This document shows, one piece after another, positions 16,989 to 26,469 of a stretch of DNA of 60,438 nt. The stretch is from Bacteroidota bacterium (lineage in GTDB: Bacteria; Bacteroidota; Bacteroidia; Chitinophagales; Chitinophagaceae). The notes under the pieces were generated by a model. It saw nothing but the letters and a program-made list of their open reading frames with translations. It ran no database searches and was not told where the DNA came from. Both the position numbers and the translations under genes were made by a program. The stretch's first letter is position 1. Each line of letters opens with the position of its first letter. The stretch covers positions 1-60,438 of the forward strand of contig JAKQJG010000007.1 in assembly GCA_029561305.1 (NCBI GenBank). The letters run 5' to 3'.

Positions 16989-18035
16989 GTGGTTCAATTA
17001 TCATCCAAACATATCAAAATTTTATTCAGCACTATCTGCGCTGTTTGGTTGATTTCCTGCAATCAAAAAAATTATTCTTACAAACCTGCATACAATTTTA
17101 AGAGTTCAGATTCTGTACCTGACTACAGCAATATCAACTACTGGGCAGCACATCCATGGAAATGGGACCCTTCGGATAGTGTTCCCGCCCCCTTACTGAA
17201 AAACTATAACAAAGATTCCGTTGTGGATGTATTTTTTATTCATCCCACAACACTAACAAATTTTAGTGATGACAGATGGAATGCTTCTATTGATGACAGC
17301 TTACTTAATTCTAAAACAGATTACTCCACCATACTATACCAGGCAAGTGTTTTTAATGAACAAAGCCGGGTATTTGCTCCAAGATACCGGCAGGCACATC
17401 TGAAAGCATTTTATAATGATGATAAAGAAAAAGATTCTGCAGCCTTTAATCTTGCTTATACAGACGTAAAAAATTCTTTTCAATATTATCTTGATCATTT
17501 CAATAATGGAAGGCCAATCATTATCGCAGCACATAGCCAGGGAACATTGCATGCAGGAAAAATATTAAAAGAATTTTTTGAAGGAAAAGTTTTACAGCAT
17601 CGCTTGGTTTGTGCGTACATTATCGGGCTGCCTATTCCAGAAAACTATTTTTCTCAATTGCAACCCTGTAAAGATTCGTTAAGCACCGGTTGTTTTGTTG
17701 GCTGGCGTACCGTAAAAAGAAATTATACAGATACTGTTTATTTGGCAAAGGAAAAAACCAAAAGCATTGTTACAAACCCGCTTACATGGACTTTAACGGA
17801 TGAATATGCTCCCATTAAATTAAACACTGGTGCTGTGTTGAGTAATTTTAATAAGATCAGTTATGGAGTGGTTGATGCACAGGTACACGAAAATGTTTTG
17901 TGGACCTGTAAACCCAAATTCTTTGGAAATATATTTCTTACTAAAAAAAATTATCATATTGGTGATATCAACTTGTTTTACACCAATATCCGCAACAATG
18001 TCAGAACAAGGATAAAAATGTTCTGGAAAAAATAA
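16989..18035 (+). CDS. DUF3089 lipoprotein, alpha/beta-hydrolase fold
   Basis: About 348 residues from GTG 16989 (the longer reading from TTG 16962 adds nine). The N-terminus is a lipoprotein signal ending in WLISC, so the mature protein is lipid-anchored. The DUF3089 hallmark is WAAHPWKWDPSDS and the DVFFIHPTT strand. The nucleophile elbow is IIAAHSQGT with Ser in GxSxG context. It is probably a secreted esterase or lipase-like enzyme. Its 3' end abuts the convergent nadA gene without a gap. Confidence 0.85.
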   Translation: MVQLSSKHIKILFSTICAVWLISCNQKNYSYKPAYNFKSSDSVPDYSNINYWAAHPWKWDPSDSVPAPLLKNYNKDSVVDVFFIHPTTLTNFSDDRWNASIDDSLLNSKTDYSTILYQASVFNEQSRVFAPRYRQAHLKAFYNDDKEKDSAAFNLAYTDVKNSFQYYLDHFNNGRPIIIAAHSQGTLHAGKILKEFFEGKVLQHRLVCAYIIGLPIPENYFSQLQPCKDSLSTGCFVGWRTVKRNYTDTVYLAKEKTKSIVTNPLTWTLTDEYAPIKLNTGAVLSNFNKISYGVVDAQVHENVLWTCKPKFFGNIFLTKKNYHIGDINLFYTNIRNNVRTRIKMFWKK

Positions 18036-19040
18036 TTACAAGCCATACTGTTTGCTGATATCGAGCATACGTTGTATAGGTTTTAATGCAGCCAGTCTCA
18101 GATCCTCCGCCATTGTAATTTCTGGTGTTTCATACTCCATACACAAATACAGCTTCTCAAGTGTGTTTAATTTCATATGTGGACAATCATTGCAAGCACA
18201 GCTGTTATTTGGCGGAGCAGGTATAAAAGTCTTATTTGGATTACTTTTTTGCATCTGGTGCAGAATACCTGTCTCTGTAACCACTATAAACTCCGCTGCG
18301 TCGCTTTTCTCTGAGTATTTGAGTAAGGCGGTGGTACTGCCTATAAAGTCGGCTACAGCCAGCACAGGGGCCTCACACTCGGGGTGTGCAATTACTTTAG
18401 CCTGCGGGTGCCGGATTTTAAGTTTAGTGATCTTTTCGAGACTGAAGATCTCATGCACCATACAAGCGCCATTCCAGAGTACCATATTGCGCCCTGTTTT
18501 TTTATTGAGATAGGCACCAAGATTTTTATCAGGCGCAAAAATTATGTTTTGCTCTTTAGGCAGGCTTTCAATTATTTTTTCTGCATTGCTGCTGGTACAG
18601 ATGATATCGCTCAAAGCCTTCATTCCTGCAGAACAGTTGATATAAGTGATAACGATATGATCGGGATGCTTCTCTTTAAACAACCTGAACAACTCAGGTG
18701 GAGCACTGTCACTCAGCGAACACCCGGCATTAAGATCAGGCAACAGCACTTTTTTATTTGGATTTAAGATCTTTGCCGTTTCTGCCATAAAATGCACTCC
18801 GGCAAAAACAATAATGTCTGCATTTGTTTTCTCCGCCTGTTGCGCAAGACCCAGACTGTCTCCAATAAAATCTGCCACGTCCTGTATATCCGGCTCCTGG
18901 TAATAATGCGCCAGGATAATTGCATTTTTTTCTTTTTTTAATTTTTCAATTTCTGCAAACAGGTCAATGGTTGGATCAATGTCCACATCCAAAAAACCTA
19001 CCCTTTCCAAATTCGATTTTGCGATGTTAATATCTGCCAT
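18036..19040 (-). CDS. nadA: Quinolinate synthase A
   Basis: A 334-residue iron-sulfur enzyme that condenses iminoaspartate with dihydroxyacetone phosphate in de novo NAD synthesis. The family blocks are [20 protein letters not shown] near residue 40, [12 protein letters not shown] near 82 and the cysteine-rich [12 protein letters not shown] near residue 283. Cysteines at about 113, 200 and 285 would bind the 4Fe-4S cluster. Length is normal. Upstream lies the 472-base gene-free stretch that may hold a replication origin. Confidence 0.97.
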   Translation of the reverse strand: MADINIAKSNLERVGFLDVDIDPTIDLFAEIEKLKKEKNAIILAHYYQEPDIQDVADFIGDSLGLAQQAEKTNADIIVFAGVHFMAETAKILNPNKKVLLPDLNAGCSLSDSAPPELFRLFKEKHPDHIVITYINCSAGMKALSDIICTSSNAEKIIESLPKEQNIIFAPDKNLGAYLNKKTGRNMVLWNGACMVHEIFSLEKITKLKIRHPQAKVIAHPECEAPVLAVADFIGSTTALLKYSEKSDAAEFIVVTETGILHQMQKSNPNKTFIPAPPNNSCACNDCPHMKLNTLEKLYLCMEYETPEITMAEDLRLAALKPIQRMLDISKQYGL

Positions 19041-19090
19041 AATACTATTATAATACTATATTTATAAATAAGCCTTATTACTATTAGGGC

Positions 19091-19447
19091 TGTGGATTTG
19101 TGGAAACAAATATTTCAGCCATTTTGTAAAATTAGAATATTCAGTTTATCCACCATCATCCACAGGTAATTAACATTTAATATTACGTTATTGTTACGCC
19201 AATAATAACAACAGTACTACAGTCTGATAAAAACAAGCCCAATCTTTTAACAGCCGTTAATAACATTTGCCGGGTAAAACAAAATAGTGATATAGAAAAC
19301 TATCTATGTTAATGAAGCAAGGGATAAATATTTTTCAACTTACATATGGTGTATGTATCCAAAACCCGAACTTATCTTTTGCGGATTATCTCCACCGTTT
19401 TGAAAAATGAAAAGCCGGGTTATTAACAGGAAAACGCCGTTATTAAC
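19091..19447. other. Candidate replication origin (DnaA-box cluster and AT-rich repeats)
   Basis: The gap 19041-19512 has no gene. At 19091-19164 there are four near-matches to the DnaA box TTATCCACA: AAATCCACA and GTTTCCACA on the minus strand, TTATCCACC (19146-19154) and TCATCCACA (19156-19164) on the plus strand. The rest is AT-rich and holds GTTAATAAC or its complement at 19256-19264, 19419-19427 and 19439-19447, with a GTAATTAAC variant at 19166-19174. This layout is typical of an oriC. The nadA promoter must lie in the same stretch. An accidental cluster cannot be excluded without skew data. Confidence 0.4.
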
Positions 19448-19512
19448 ATGCCATGTGAATTAGACCAGAAACCGGGTATGCAACTGATGATAATAAAAAT
19501 CAAAGTACCTGT

Positions 19513-19950
19513 TTATCGTTCCATATGAAGTATCGGGTAGGGTTTACCTGTACCGTCTATTTCATCCCGGGAAATAATCTTAAATCCAAAATGTTTATAG
19601 AAATTGACAGCTTCGGCGTTCTGTTCATTTACATCTACCTTGGTAACATTACAATTATTGATGACATGGAGCATTAAATTTTTGCCTAGTCCCTTTCCTC
19701 TTTCCGCCGCATCAATAAAAAGCATTTCAAGACGATTGCCGGATATGCCAGCAAAACCAAGCAGCCGGTTATTTTCATCCTGTACAGCAATTAAACTTAC
19801 TTGTGAAAACACTTCTTTTTCCTGGATAGTCTTTTTAAAAAAACTGATATCTGCAGGTTGTAAAAAATGGTGAGTTGCCCTTACGGATGATTCCCACACT
19901 GCCAGCAACTGAGGGTAGTGAGCTTTAGATGGAGTAAACAGATGAAACAT
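19513..19950 (-). CDS. GNAT family N-acetyltransferase
   Basis: A 145-residue acetyltransferase. The acetyl-CoA loop is FIDAAERGKGLGKNLM near residues 77-92 (R/Q-x-x-G-x-G/A type), followed by VDVNEQNAEAVNFYKHFGFK, a typical end of the fold. Relatives such as YjaB acetylate small molecules or proteins. The substrate is unknown. It lies alone between the candidate origin and the DUF4199 gene. Confidence 0.88.
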   Translation of the reverse strand: MFHLFTPSKAHYPQLLAVWESSVRATHHFLQPADISFFKKTIQEKEVFSQVSLIAVQDENNRLLGFAGISGNRLEMLFIDAAERGKGLGKNLMLHVINNCNVTKVDVNEQNAEAVNFYKHFGFKIISRDEIDGTGKPYPILHMER

Positions 19951-20064
19951 TTGATTGAAATTGAATAAGTACAGAGATATAGGTCATTTTATTGATACCC
20001 ATTTCCTTCTTAACAAGAAGAGATTATAAATGCATATATCGGGAGACCTTTCCAACGATAGTTA

Positions 20065-20595
20065 TTATTTCACGATTTTCCTCTTTAAAATAAGTGAACT
20101 TATAATTGTTACGATCAATCCAACAGGCAATATTTCCACATAGGTCATCATGGCGTTAAAAAATGGATTTTTATACATCCTGGAAAAGTCTGCCATTTCC
20201 TTTGCTTGTTTATCTATTTCAAGCTGGCTTGCTCCGGTTGCTCTCAATTCATCCAGCATCTGTGCTGAATATTTTTCCATAAAATCGGGAATGAAAAAAA
20301 AGTAGTCAACCAGCCAGGCAATAACATAAAAGGTGGAAGCAATCAACACTATCATCATCCCTGTTTTAAACGCCTTGCCAAAACTGATGATGCCTCCATT
20401 GTATTTATCCCGGTAATTGCGGATACCAACAAATACCAGAGAAAATGCGATGAGCATGGAGGCATACCCTATAAGCATACTGGTATTGAAATCCACCGTT
20501 CCTGCACAATGGCTGATATAATTTATTGTAAAAAGCATGATAGCTGAAACGATAATGCCCGCAATGATCCCGTGGATGATAATGTTCTTTTTCAT
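20065..20595 (-). CDS. DUF4199 membrane protein
   Basis: A 176-residue membrane protein with four hydrophobic helices (near residues 7-27, 38-58, 78-100, 150-170) and a charged central part. The pattern matches DUF4199, a family of unknown function that is common in Bacteroidota. The LuxR-type regulator gene lies 110 bases upstream on the same strand and may control or sense with it. Confidence 0.82.
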   Translation of the reverse strand: MKKNIIIHGIIAGIIVSAIMLFTINYISHCAGTVDFNTSMLIGYASMLIAFSLVFVGIRNYRDKYNGGIISFGKAFKTGMMIVLIASTFYVIAWLVDYFFFIPDFMEKYSAQMLDELRATGASQLEIDKQAKEMADFSRMYKNPFFNAMMTYVEILPVGLIVTIISSLILKRKIVK

Positions 20596-20705
20596 GTGTA
20601 GAAATTTTTGGTTTCTGTAAAACTGGCTTTTGTACAGCTTTTTCCGCTCATACTTTCGGCCATTTTTATTTGGCGGCCGCTGATTTAGTACTTAAGTAGG
20701 AGTTT

Positions 20706-21239
20706 TTATGGAGTCAGCTGCAACCGCTTTGCTTTTTCAACCGCCTGTATCCGTCTTTTTACATCCAGCTTTGCAAAAAGATTTTGATTATGGGTTTTTA
20801 CCGTGCTGAGAGAAATGAAAAGTTCTGAGGCAATTTCTTTGTTGCTATGTCCTTTTGCCATCAGGTTCAGAATCTCCAGTTCCCGTTTGCTTAATTCAAG
20901 CTGTGTAATAAGGGAAGTATTGAGTTCAAAACCGTCAGGTTGCCGAAAGCTGTTTTCTATACTATTTATATATACCTCTTTTTCCACCACAACAGTTTCA
21001 ATGGTGGGTTTAGAAAGCTTTAAAGCAAGCCAGATTCCCAGTATGGTAAAAATAACTGCAATAAACCCGATGTAAACCTCGAATGAATGACGAAATATTA
21101 TAAAACGAAGCTCTAACCATTTGAGCAGGAACAGCAGCAAAGCCAGGCCAATGCTGTAAAAGATCATCGGTTTACTTTTTTCCAGTAAGTTCTTAGAACC
21201 CGGTAAGTCTGCGCTTGACTTTTCTAGTGCATTATTCAT
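20706..21239 (-). CDS. Membrane-anchored LuxR-type regulator
   Basis: A 177-residue protein with two predicted membrane helices (about residues 28-45 and 57-75) and a C-terminal LuxR helix-turn-helix (LSKRELEILNLMAKGHSNKEIA near 116-137, then SLSTVKTHNQNLF). No receiver domain precedes the DNA-binding part. This architecture suggests a membrane-tethered transcription factor that responds to an envelope cue. It is transcribed toward the DUF4199 gene, which is a plausible target. Confidence 0.85.
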   Translation of the reverse strand: MNNALEKSSADLPGSKNLLEKSKPMIFYSIGLALLLFLLKWLELRFIIFRHSFEVYIGFIAVIFTILGIWLALKLSKPTIETVVVEKEVYINSIENSFRQPDGFELNTSLITQLELSKRELEILNLMAKGHSNKEIASELFISLSTVKTHNQNLFAKLDVKRRIQAVEKAKRLQLTP

Positions 21240-21491
21240 CCTGCTGTTGCCTGGTTTGGTGATATACTGTTTAAAGCAAGGTATGAATTCTGCTGTAATT
21301 AATTGCTCCTTTGCAACCCGTAATGGGGTGGATTTTTTGTTTTGCTGATCAGGAAAAAAGCCCTTTAAAACAATTGTTTAAAACCGCCACTAACATACCG
21401 GCTGAAACCGTAGTCGCCCCAATGCCTTACCCCACCTTCATTACAGCCCTTTGTGTCCCGAAATTTAAAACGGCTATATACTTTTTTCCCC

Positions 21492-21499
21492 TATTTTTG
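21492..21499 (+). promoter_or_regulatory. TAnnTTTG -7 box before the PpiD-like gene
   Basis: TATTTTTG lies 28 bases before the ATG at 21528, a normal leader length for this group. It lies within the upstream extension of the ORF and so supports the downstream start. Confidence 0.45.
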
Positions 21500-21527
21500 C
21501 GGTCCATTTTTTAATTATTTATACACA

Positions 21528-23669
21528 ATGCAGATCATTCAGCAAATTCGTGACAAAGGTGCAGCAATCATCATTGTAATCATTGCCCTTAGCTTAATTG
21601 GTTTTATTTTAATGGATGCCAATCTTGGCCTTAGCAGAAGTGAGGCAGGTGACCGGACTAGTTTGGGCCAAGTGAACGGTAAAAAAGTGACCACCACTGA
21701 GTTTGATGCCAAAGTAAAAATGTACGAAAACTACTATGGTGGGCGTGTAAGTGGCGCACAGTTAAACAATATACGCCAGGGTGCATGGGATGAACTGGTG
21801 ATTGAAAAAGCTTCTGAAACGGAGTATGAAAAGCTGGGTATCGCTTTTTCGCCCAAAGAACTTACGAGTATCATTTTTAGTAAAGAAGACGCACCACAGC
21901 CATTAAAGCAGGCTTTTACAGATAAAGAATCAGGGGAATACGATCTGAGTAAAGTTCAACAGTGGTGGTCAGAAGCCAAGAAGGCAAAATCAGGCGAAAT
22001 GAGGGACGCTGCTGAAACACAGGTTATTGAACCTGCGAGGCAACAGGCATTGCGTAATAAGTATAGCGGTCTCATTGCTGCCTGTGCATATTATCCAAAA
22101 TGGTTAAAAGAAAAGGAAGCAGCCGAAGCAAAAGCGTTTGCTACTATCAGTTATGTGGCGGTACCCTATACCGTTATAGCAGACAGCACTGTAAAAGTTT
22201 CTGATGAAGATATTGTAAGCTATATGAGCAAAAGCAAAAAGCGCTACGAACAGGATGGTGGCCGCAAGATCGCTTATGTAAGTTTTAGCAGCAACCCGAG
22301 TGGTGCAGATACTGCCAATACTTTACAGGCGGTTGCAACGCTGAGAGACCAGTTTGCTGCAGACAGTACAGTACAGGTGTTTCTTTCAACGAATAACAGT
22401 TCCCGTACATATACAGATATGTGGGTTCCTAAATCTAAAATGAATGATGCCCAAAAAGACACGATTGCAGCATTGCCTGTAAATGGGGTGTTCGGTCCAT
22501 ATTTTGACAGGGGTGGTTTTTCGATTGCCAAAAAAATAGCCGTAAGGCAGGTGCCCGATAGTGCCAAAGTAAGGCACATTCTTGTGGGTATTACAGACAC
22601 TAAAACAGGTGCCACTAAACTTACAGACAGTGCCGCTAAAACACGGATAGACAGCGTGGAAGCTGCAATAAGAGCTGGTGCAGACTTTGCGGCATTGGCA
22701 AAGCAGGTAAGTGATGATGAAGGAAGTAAGAGTAACGGCGGCGAATACACTATTCCATTTTACAGTGCCAATCCACAACAGGAAATGAGTTTTGCCAGCG
22801 TGGCAAAAGAGTTTGGCGAAGCAGCATTCTTTGGTAATACAGGTGATAAGAAAGTGATCAAAACCAGTTTTGGTTATCACTATATTGAAGTTCTAAACCA
22901 AACTGGTTTTGAACCTGCTTACAAAATCGCCTATATGAGCAGGGATATTATGCCAAGCGATGAAACAGTGAGAAAAGCCAATGCGGATGCTAATAACCTG
23001 GTAGCTGCAGCAAAAGATGTGAAATCCTTTGATGAGTATGTTGCCAAAAACAAATTGCAAAAGTCTGAAGCACCTGAAATCATCAAAGAAAACGACTTCA
23101 GAGTAGGTGACCTGCAGGATGGAAGGCAGTTGGTACAATGGGCATTTAAAGCAGACCAGGGAGATGTAAGCGAGCCCATTAATATGAATGACCGTGTGGT
23201 GGTGGCTGTTGTAACCAAAGTGGTTCCCAAAGGATTGCCTGATGCTGCATCTGTAAGGTCATTGCTGGAGGCACAAGTAAGACTAAGTAAAAAGGCAGAA
23301 CTAATCAAGGCAAAACTAACGGCGAGTCCTACCTTAGAAACTGCGGCTGCTGCATACCCGGGTGGGGCAGTTTTAACAGCAGGTGCTGATTCTACACTGG
23401 TGTTTACTGCAAATATGATTATGGGTGTGGGCGAAGAACCTAAGGTGGTGGGTGCAGCTTTTAATAAGGCCTACCAGGCAAAAGCAAGTGAACCAATCGA
23501 AGGTAAAGGCGGCGTATATGTGATAAAAGTAAACAGTGTTGGCAATAAAAATATAGATATACCTGCTGTGGATAAATCAAAAATGCTGGCGCAACAAATG
23601 GCCTATGGATGGTATGAAGCCATTAAAAAACTGGCAAAAGTGGAAGATGAAAGAAGTAAACATTTTTAA
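21528..23669 (+). CDS. SurA/PpiD-like periplasmic peptidyl-prolyl isomerase
   Basis: 713 residues from ATG 21528; the GTG at 21453 adds 25 residues before the membrane anchor and is unlikely. The protein starts with one signal-anchor helix (IIIVIIALSLIGFILMD). A SurA_N-like helical domain follows, then a parvulin domain at about residues 345-460 (VRHILVGI... ADFAALAKQVSDD... SNGGEYTIPF), a second chaperone segment and a C-terminal helical part. It would fold outer-membrane proteins at the inner membrane. A strong terminator follows at 23688. Confidence 0.88.
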   Translation: MQIIQQIRDKGAAIIIVIIALSLIGFILMDANLGLSRSEAGDRTSLGQVNGKKVTTTEFDAKVKMYENYYGGRVSGAQLNNIRQGAWDELVIEKASETEYEKLGIAFSPKELTSIIFSKEDAPQPLKQAFTDKESGEYDLSKVQQWWSEAKKAKSGEMRDAAETQVIEPARQQALRNKYSGLIAACAYYPKWLKEKEAAEAKAFATISYVAVPYTVIADSTVKVSDEDIVSYMSKSKKRYEQDGGRKIAYVSFSSNPSGADTANTLQAVATLRDQFAADSTVQVFLSTNNSSRTYTDMWVPKSKMNDAQKDTIAALPVNGVFGPYFDRGGFSIAKKIAVRQVPDSAKVRHILVGITDTKTGATKLTDSAAKTRIDSVEAAIRAGADFAALAKQVSDDEGSKSNGGEYTIPFYSANPQQEMSFASVAKEFGEAAFFGNTGDKKVIKTSFGYHYIEVLNQTGFEPAYKIAYMSRDIMPSDETVRKANADANNLVAAAKDVKSFDEYVAKNKLQKSEAPEIIKENDFRVGDLQDGRQLVQWAFKADQGDVSEPINMNDRVVVAVVTKVVPKGLPDAASVRSLLEAQVRLSKKAELIKAKLTASPTLETAAAAYPGGAVLTAGADSTLVFTANMIMGVGEEPKVVGAAFNKAYQAKASEPIEGKGGVYVIKVNSVGNKNIDIPAVDKSKMLAQQMAYGWYEAIKKLAKVEDERSKHF

Positions 23670-23687
23670 TTGATAAATCATTGTTAT

Positions 23688-23717
23688 AAAACCCCAACCG
23701 AATCGTTGGGGTTTTTT
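23688..23717 (+). terminator. Rho-independent terminator
   Basis: An 11-base-pair perfect stem (AAAACCCCAAC with GTTGGGGTTTT) with loop CGAATC, ending in a T run, 18 bases after the isomerase stop. Confidence 0.9.
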
Positions 23718-23766
23718 ATTTCCCCTTCCCGAAAATTTTTGCCCCTGCCCACACCCGTATTCAGCT

Positions 23767-23774
23767 TAATTTTG
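23767..23774 (+). promoter_or_regulatory. TAnnTTTG box 4 bases before the DUF2480 gene
   Basis: TAATTTTG followed by CTTT and ATG, an exact -7 match at the leaderless spacing, directly after the terminator of the previous gene. Confidence 0.5.
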
Positions 23775-23778
23775 CTTT

Positions 23779-24285
23779 ATGGAAAATGAACTGTTCAACC
23801 GTGTAAATGAAAGTGCTTTGGTCACCCTCAATTTGGAGGATTATTATCCAAAAGACGAAGTGGCAGTATTCGATATGAAAGATTATTTATTCATGGGCCT
23901 GATATTAAAGGAGAAAGATTTCAGGGAGGCATTAAAAAATCTGCACCTGGCTCCATTTTCGGGTAAGGCTGTTGCGGTCACCTGCAGCGCTGATGCCGTA
24001 ATACCCGTGTGGGCCTATATGCTGGTGGCCAGTGTGCTGCAGCCCGTGGCAAAAGAAGTGCTGTTTGGCACTGAAGTGGAAATAAAAAAACAGCTGCTGC
24101 TTAATAGTATCGCTGCATTACCAGTAGATGAGTTTACCAATAAACGTATTGTAATAAAGGGTTGTGGCGATCTGCCCATCGGTGAAGCCGCTTATTTACA
24201 AGCAACCAAACTATTAAGACCCGTTGCAAAAAGTATCATGTATGGAGAGCCCTGTAGTACGGTGCCTATTTTTAAGAAAAAGTGA
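23779..24285 (+). CDS. DUF2480 family protein
   Basis: A 168-residue soluble protein of DUF2480, a family restricted to Bacteroidota with no known function. The features seen are the N-terminal NLEDYYPKDEVAVFDMKDYL, the internal VWAYMLVASVLQP, and the C-terminal IVIKGCGDLPI. No signal peptide or catalytic motif is evident. It has its own apparent promoter and terminator-isolated position, so it is likely monocistronic. Confidence 0.88.
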   Translation: MENELFNRVNESALVTLNLEDYYPKDEVAVFDMKDYLFMGLILKEKDFREALKNLHLAPFSGKAVAVTCSADAVIPVWAYMLVASVLQPVAKEVLFGTEVEIKKQLLLNSIAALPVDEFTNKRIVIKGCGDLPIGEAAYLQATKLLRPVAKSIMYGEPCSTVPIFKKK

Positions 24286-24497
24286 ACAGGTTGAATAAGA
24301 TAATTCCACGCAGAGTTGCAGCGGCCGCAGAAAAATACAGGGCTTTTGAAATAGTGTAAATAGTTTTTCAAAAGAATATACCTGGCATACCGGAGTATAC
24401 AATAATAAAAATCTGCCAAACTCAGCAGATTCTGCCTCTCGGCGTGCCACTAAATTCTCTATCTTCATGCCCCTTTCATTTATACCCAATTGTTCGC

Positions 24498-25148
24498 ATG
24501 ATCGAGGCCGTTTTTAAAGGTTTTGCTTTAAGCTTGTTGCTCATTATATCTGTGGGCCCTGTGGTGTTTGCTATTTTTAAGCAAAGCATCAATAATGGGC
24601 TTGCCGGTGGGTTTAGTTTTGTTGCCGGTGTGCTGGCAAGTGATATTTTGTGGGTGGTGCTGGCCAATGTGTTTTCCAGTGTAATGATTTCACTGCTTAA
24701 TCACCAACAGGCGATTGGCTTTTGCGGCAGCCTTTTTTTAGTGGCACTGGGAGTGTACTATCTTTTTTTTAAAAAGGTACACCTTAAAGAAGATGAGAAC
24801 AAAATTGTGATACGCACCCGCGACCATGCAAAAATTGCGCTGTATGGATTTTTGATCAACACACTAAACCCCGGAGTTATTTTTTTCTGGCTTACTACTT
24901 CCACCACCATTGCTGCTGCTGAATCAGGTGATGAACATGCCAACAGGAACCGGATCATTATTTTTAGCACTTGTATATTGATCAATACTGCCGTGGATGT
25001 TTTAAAAGTATTGCTGGCAGGGAAGATCCGAAGCAAAATAAATGAAAGGGTTGTCAGGCTGATCAATAAAGTATCAGGACTCATATTAATTGGATTTGGT
25101 GTGGTATTGATGGTGGGGGTTTTTTATGCCAGCCGACTAAGCCATTAA
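24498..25148 (+). CDS. LysE/RhtB-type translocator
   Basis: 216 residues from ATG 24498; an 18-codon in-frame extension to 24444 is rejected because it lacks membrane character. Five to six membrane helices, with the family block ISVGPVVFAIFKQSINNGLAGGF near the start shortened here by a glycine, and INTLNPGVIFFW in the middle. Members export amino acids such as lysine, threonine or homoserine. It starts an operon with the secreted hypothetical protein (3-base gap) and mtgA. Confidence 0.88.
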   Translation: MIEAVFKGFALSLLLIISVGPVVFAIFKQSINNGLAGGFSFVAGVLASDILWVVLANVFSSVMISLLNHQQAIGFCGSLFLVALGVYYLFFKKVHLKEDENKIVIRTRDHAKIALYGFLINTLNPGVIFFWLTTSTTIAAAESGDEHANRNRIIIFSTCILINTAVDVLKVLLAGKIRSKINERVVRLINKVSGLILIGFGVVLMVGVFYASRLSH

Positions 25149-25151
25149 TAA

Positions 25152-25709
25152 ATGTATATGAAAATAGTACTCTCCATTTTTTGTATGTTTTGTGTAACCG
25201 GTGTTTCTGCACAGGCATCGGATTTTATATTGTTTAAAAAGAAGGGTATCACACAAAAAACATATTTCACCGGTAGCACTATTGTATTTACCGCCAACTC
25301 CGGTGCTCATATAGAAGCCAATATTCTTGCCATAAAAAATGACTCTCTTGTATTACGCCAATATATTACCCGCCCGGTGATGACCCCGCTGGGTGTATAT
25401 GTGCTGGACACTTCCTTTTATTATTACCAATATCATTACAAAGACATAGCTGCTATTGGTAAAACGGGCCGGCGGTTCGACCTGGCCAGCAGCGGCGGTG
25501 CTTTAATGGGTGGTGGTTTATTGCTGACTGTTGCCAGTGGCGTTGTGTATTTATCAGATAACAAAAGATTCAGCCCGGAGTTACTCGGTGCTGCTGTGGG
25601 CCTGATGGGTGTAGGGTATCTTTTATCAAGAAATGCAGGGAAAGGAATGGTAATAGGAAAGAAATATTCACTGGAATATATCAGGGCATCTGATCAGAAA
25701 AAACCATAG
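25152..25709 (+). CDS. Secreted hypothetical protein with glycine-rich hydrophobic tail
   Basis: A 185-residue protein. The signal peptide ends at VSAQA near residue 21. The central part is beta-rich (SLVLRQYITRP, DTSFYYYQYHY), and a hydrophobic glycine-rich region follows (LMGGGLLLTVASGVVYL and LLGAAVGLMGVGYLL). I do not recognise a family. It sits between lysE-like and mtgA in one operon, with spacing of 3 and 12 bases. A second ATG two codons in (25158) is possible. Confidence 0.7.
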   Translation: MYMKIVLSIFCMFCVTGVSAQASDFILFKKKGITQKTYFTGSTIVFTANSGAHIEANILAIKNDSLVLRQYITRPVMTPLGVYVLDTSFYYYQYHYKDIAAIGKTGRRFDLASSGGALMGGGLLLTVASGVVYLSDNKRFSPELLGAAVGLMGVGYLLSRNAGKGMVIGKKYSLEYIRASDQKKP

Positions 25710-25721
25710 CACTTCTCCAAC

Positions 25722-26447
25722 ATGAAACGAGCCTGGCAGATATTTAAAAGAGTTTTTTTGTGGGCTGTTATCCTGCAGTTTGTTTACCTCATTATATTAA
25801 TTTGGGTGAGCCCGCCTGTTACCATAACCCAAACCGTTAGTTGGATTACTGGTCATGGTCTTCAAAGAGATTATATTGATTATGACGAGATGGGCCCTAA
25901 TATAAAGCTGGCAGTGATCGCATCAGAAGACCAGTTGTTTCCCGATCATGATGGCTTTGATGTGAAAGCGATAAAGAAGGCCATGAAGTACAATGAAAAG
26001 CATCCCAAAAAAACCAGGGGGGCCAGTACCATCAGCCAGCAAACAGCCAAGAATATTTTTTTGTGGCAGCACGGCGGCTGGTTCCGCAAAGGGCTGGAAG
26101 TGTATTTTACTTTTATGATCGAACTGTTGTGGAGTAAAGAAAAAATACTGGAGCATTATTTAAATGTGGCGGAAATGGGCGATGGTGTTTTTGGGGTGCA
26201 GGCTGCTGCCAGGGCTTATTTTAACAAGGATGCTAAAAATCTCACCAGGCAGGAGGCTGCCATGATCGCTGCCTGTTTACCTAATCCTAAGGTTTACTCT
26301 GTAAAGCCCATCAGCCGGTATGTATCTAACCGGTACGATGATATACTCAGGCAGATGAATAATTTAACAGGTGACAAGGAGATTGAGGAACTGGTAAATG
26401 ATACCGAAGAGAAAAATGACCGCAAGGATGCAAAGCCGCTCAAGTGA
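25722..26447 (+). CDS. mtgA: Monofunctional peptidoglycan transglycosylase
   Basis: A 241-residue membrane-anchored glycosyltransferase of family GT51 that polymerises lipid II. One N-terminal helix precedes the catalytic block AVIASEDQLFPDHDGFD (catalytic Glu near residue 67), then RGASTISQQTAKNIFLW, the KILEHYLNVAEMGDGVFGVQAAARAY segment, and the second active-site region with the R-Q-E-A-A-M-I-A-A-C-L-P-N-P end. No penicillin-binding domain follows, so it is monofunctional. Length is normal. Confidence 0.96.
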   Translation: MKRAWQIFKRVFLWAVILQFVYLIILIWVSPPVTITQTVSWITGHGLQRDYIDYDEMGPNIKLAVIASEDQLFPDHDGFDVKAIKKAMKYNEKHPKKTRGASTISQQTAKNIFLWQHGGWFRKGLEVYFTFMIELLWSKEKILEHYLNVAEMGDGVFGVQAAARAYFNKDAKNLTRQEAAMIAACLPNPKVYSVKPISRYVSNRYDDILRQMNNLTGDKEIEELVNDTEEKNDRKDAKPLK

Positions 26448-26469
26448 GTTATTAATTTGCTTATCAGCT

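Noticed and set aside
22274..23308. Several minus-strand ORFs of 80-164 codons opposite the isomerase gene
   Set aside because: Shadow frames of a strong gene with clear parvulin motifs.
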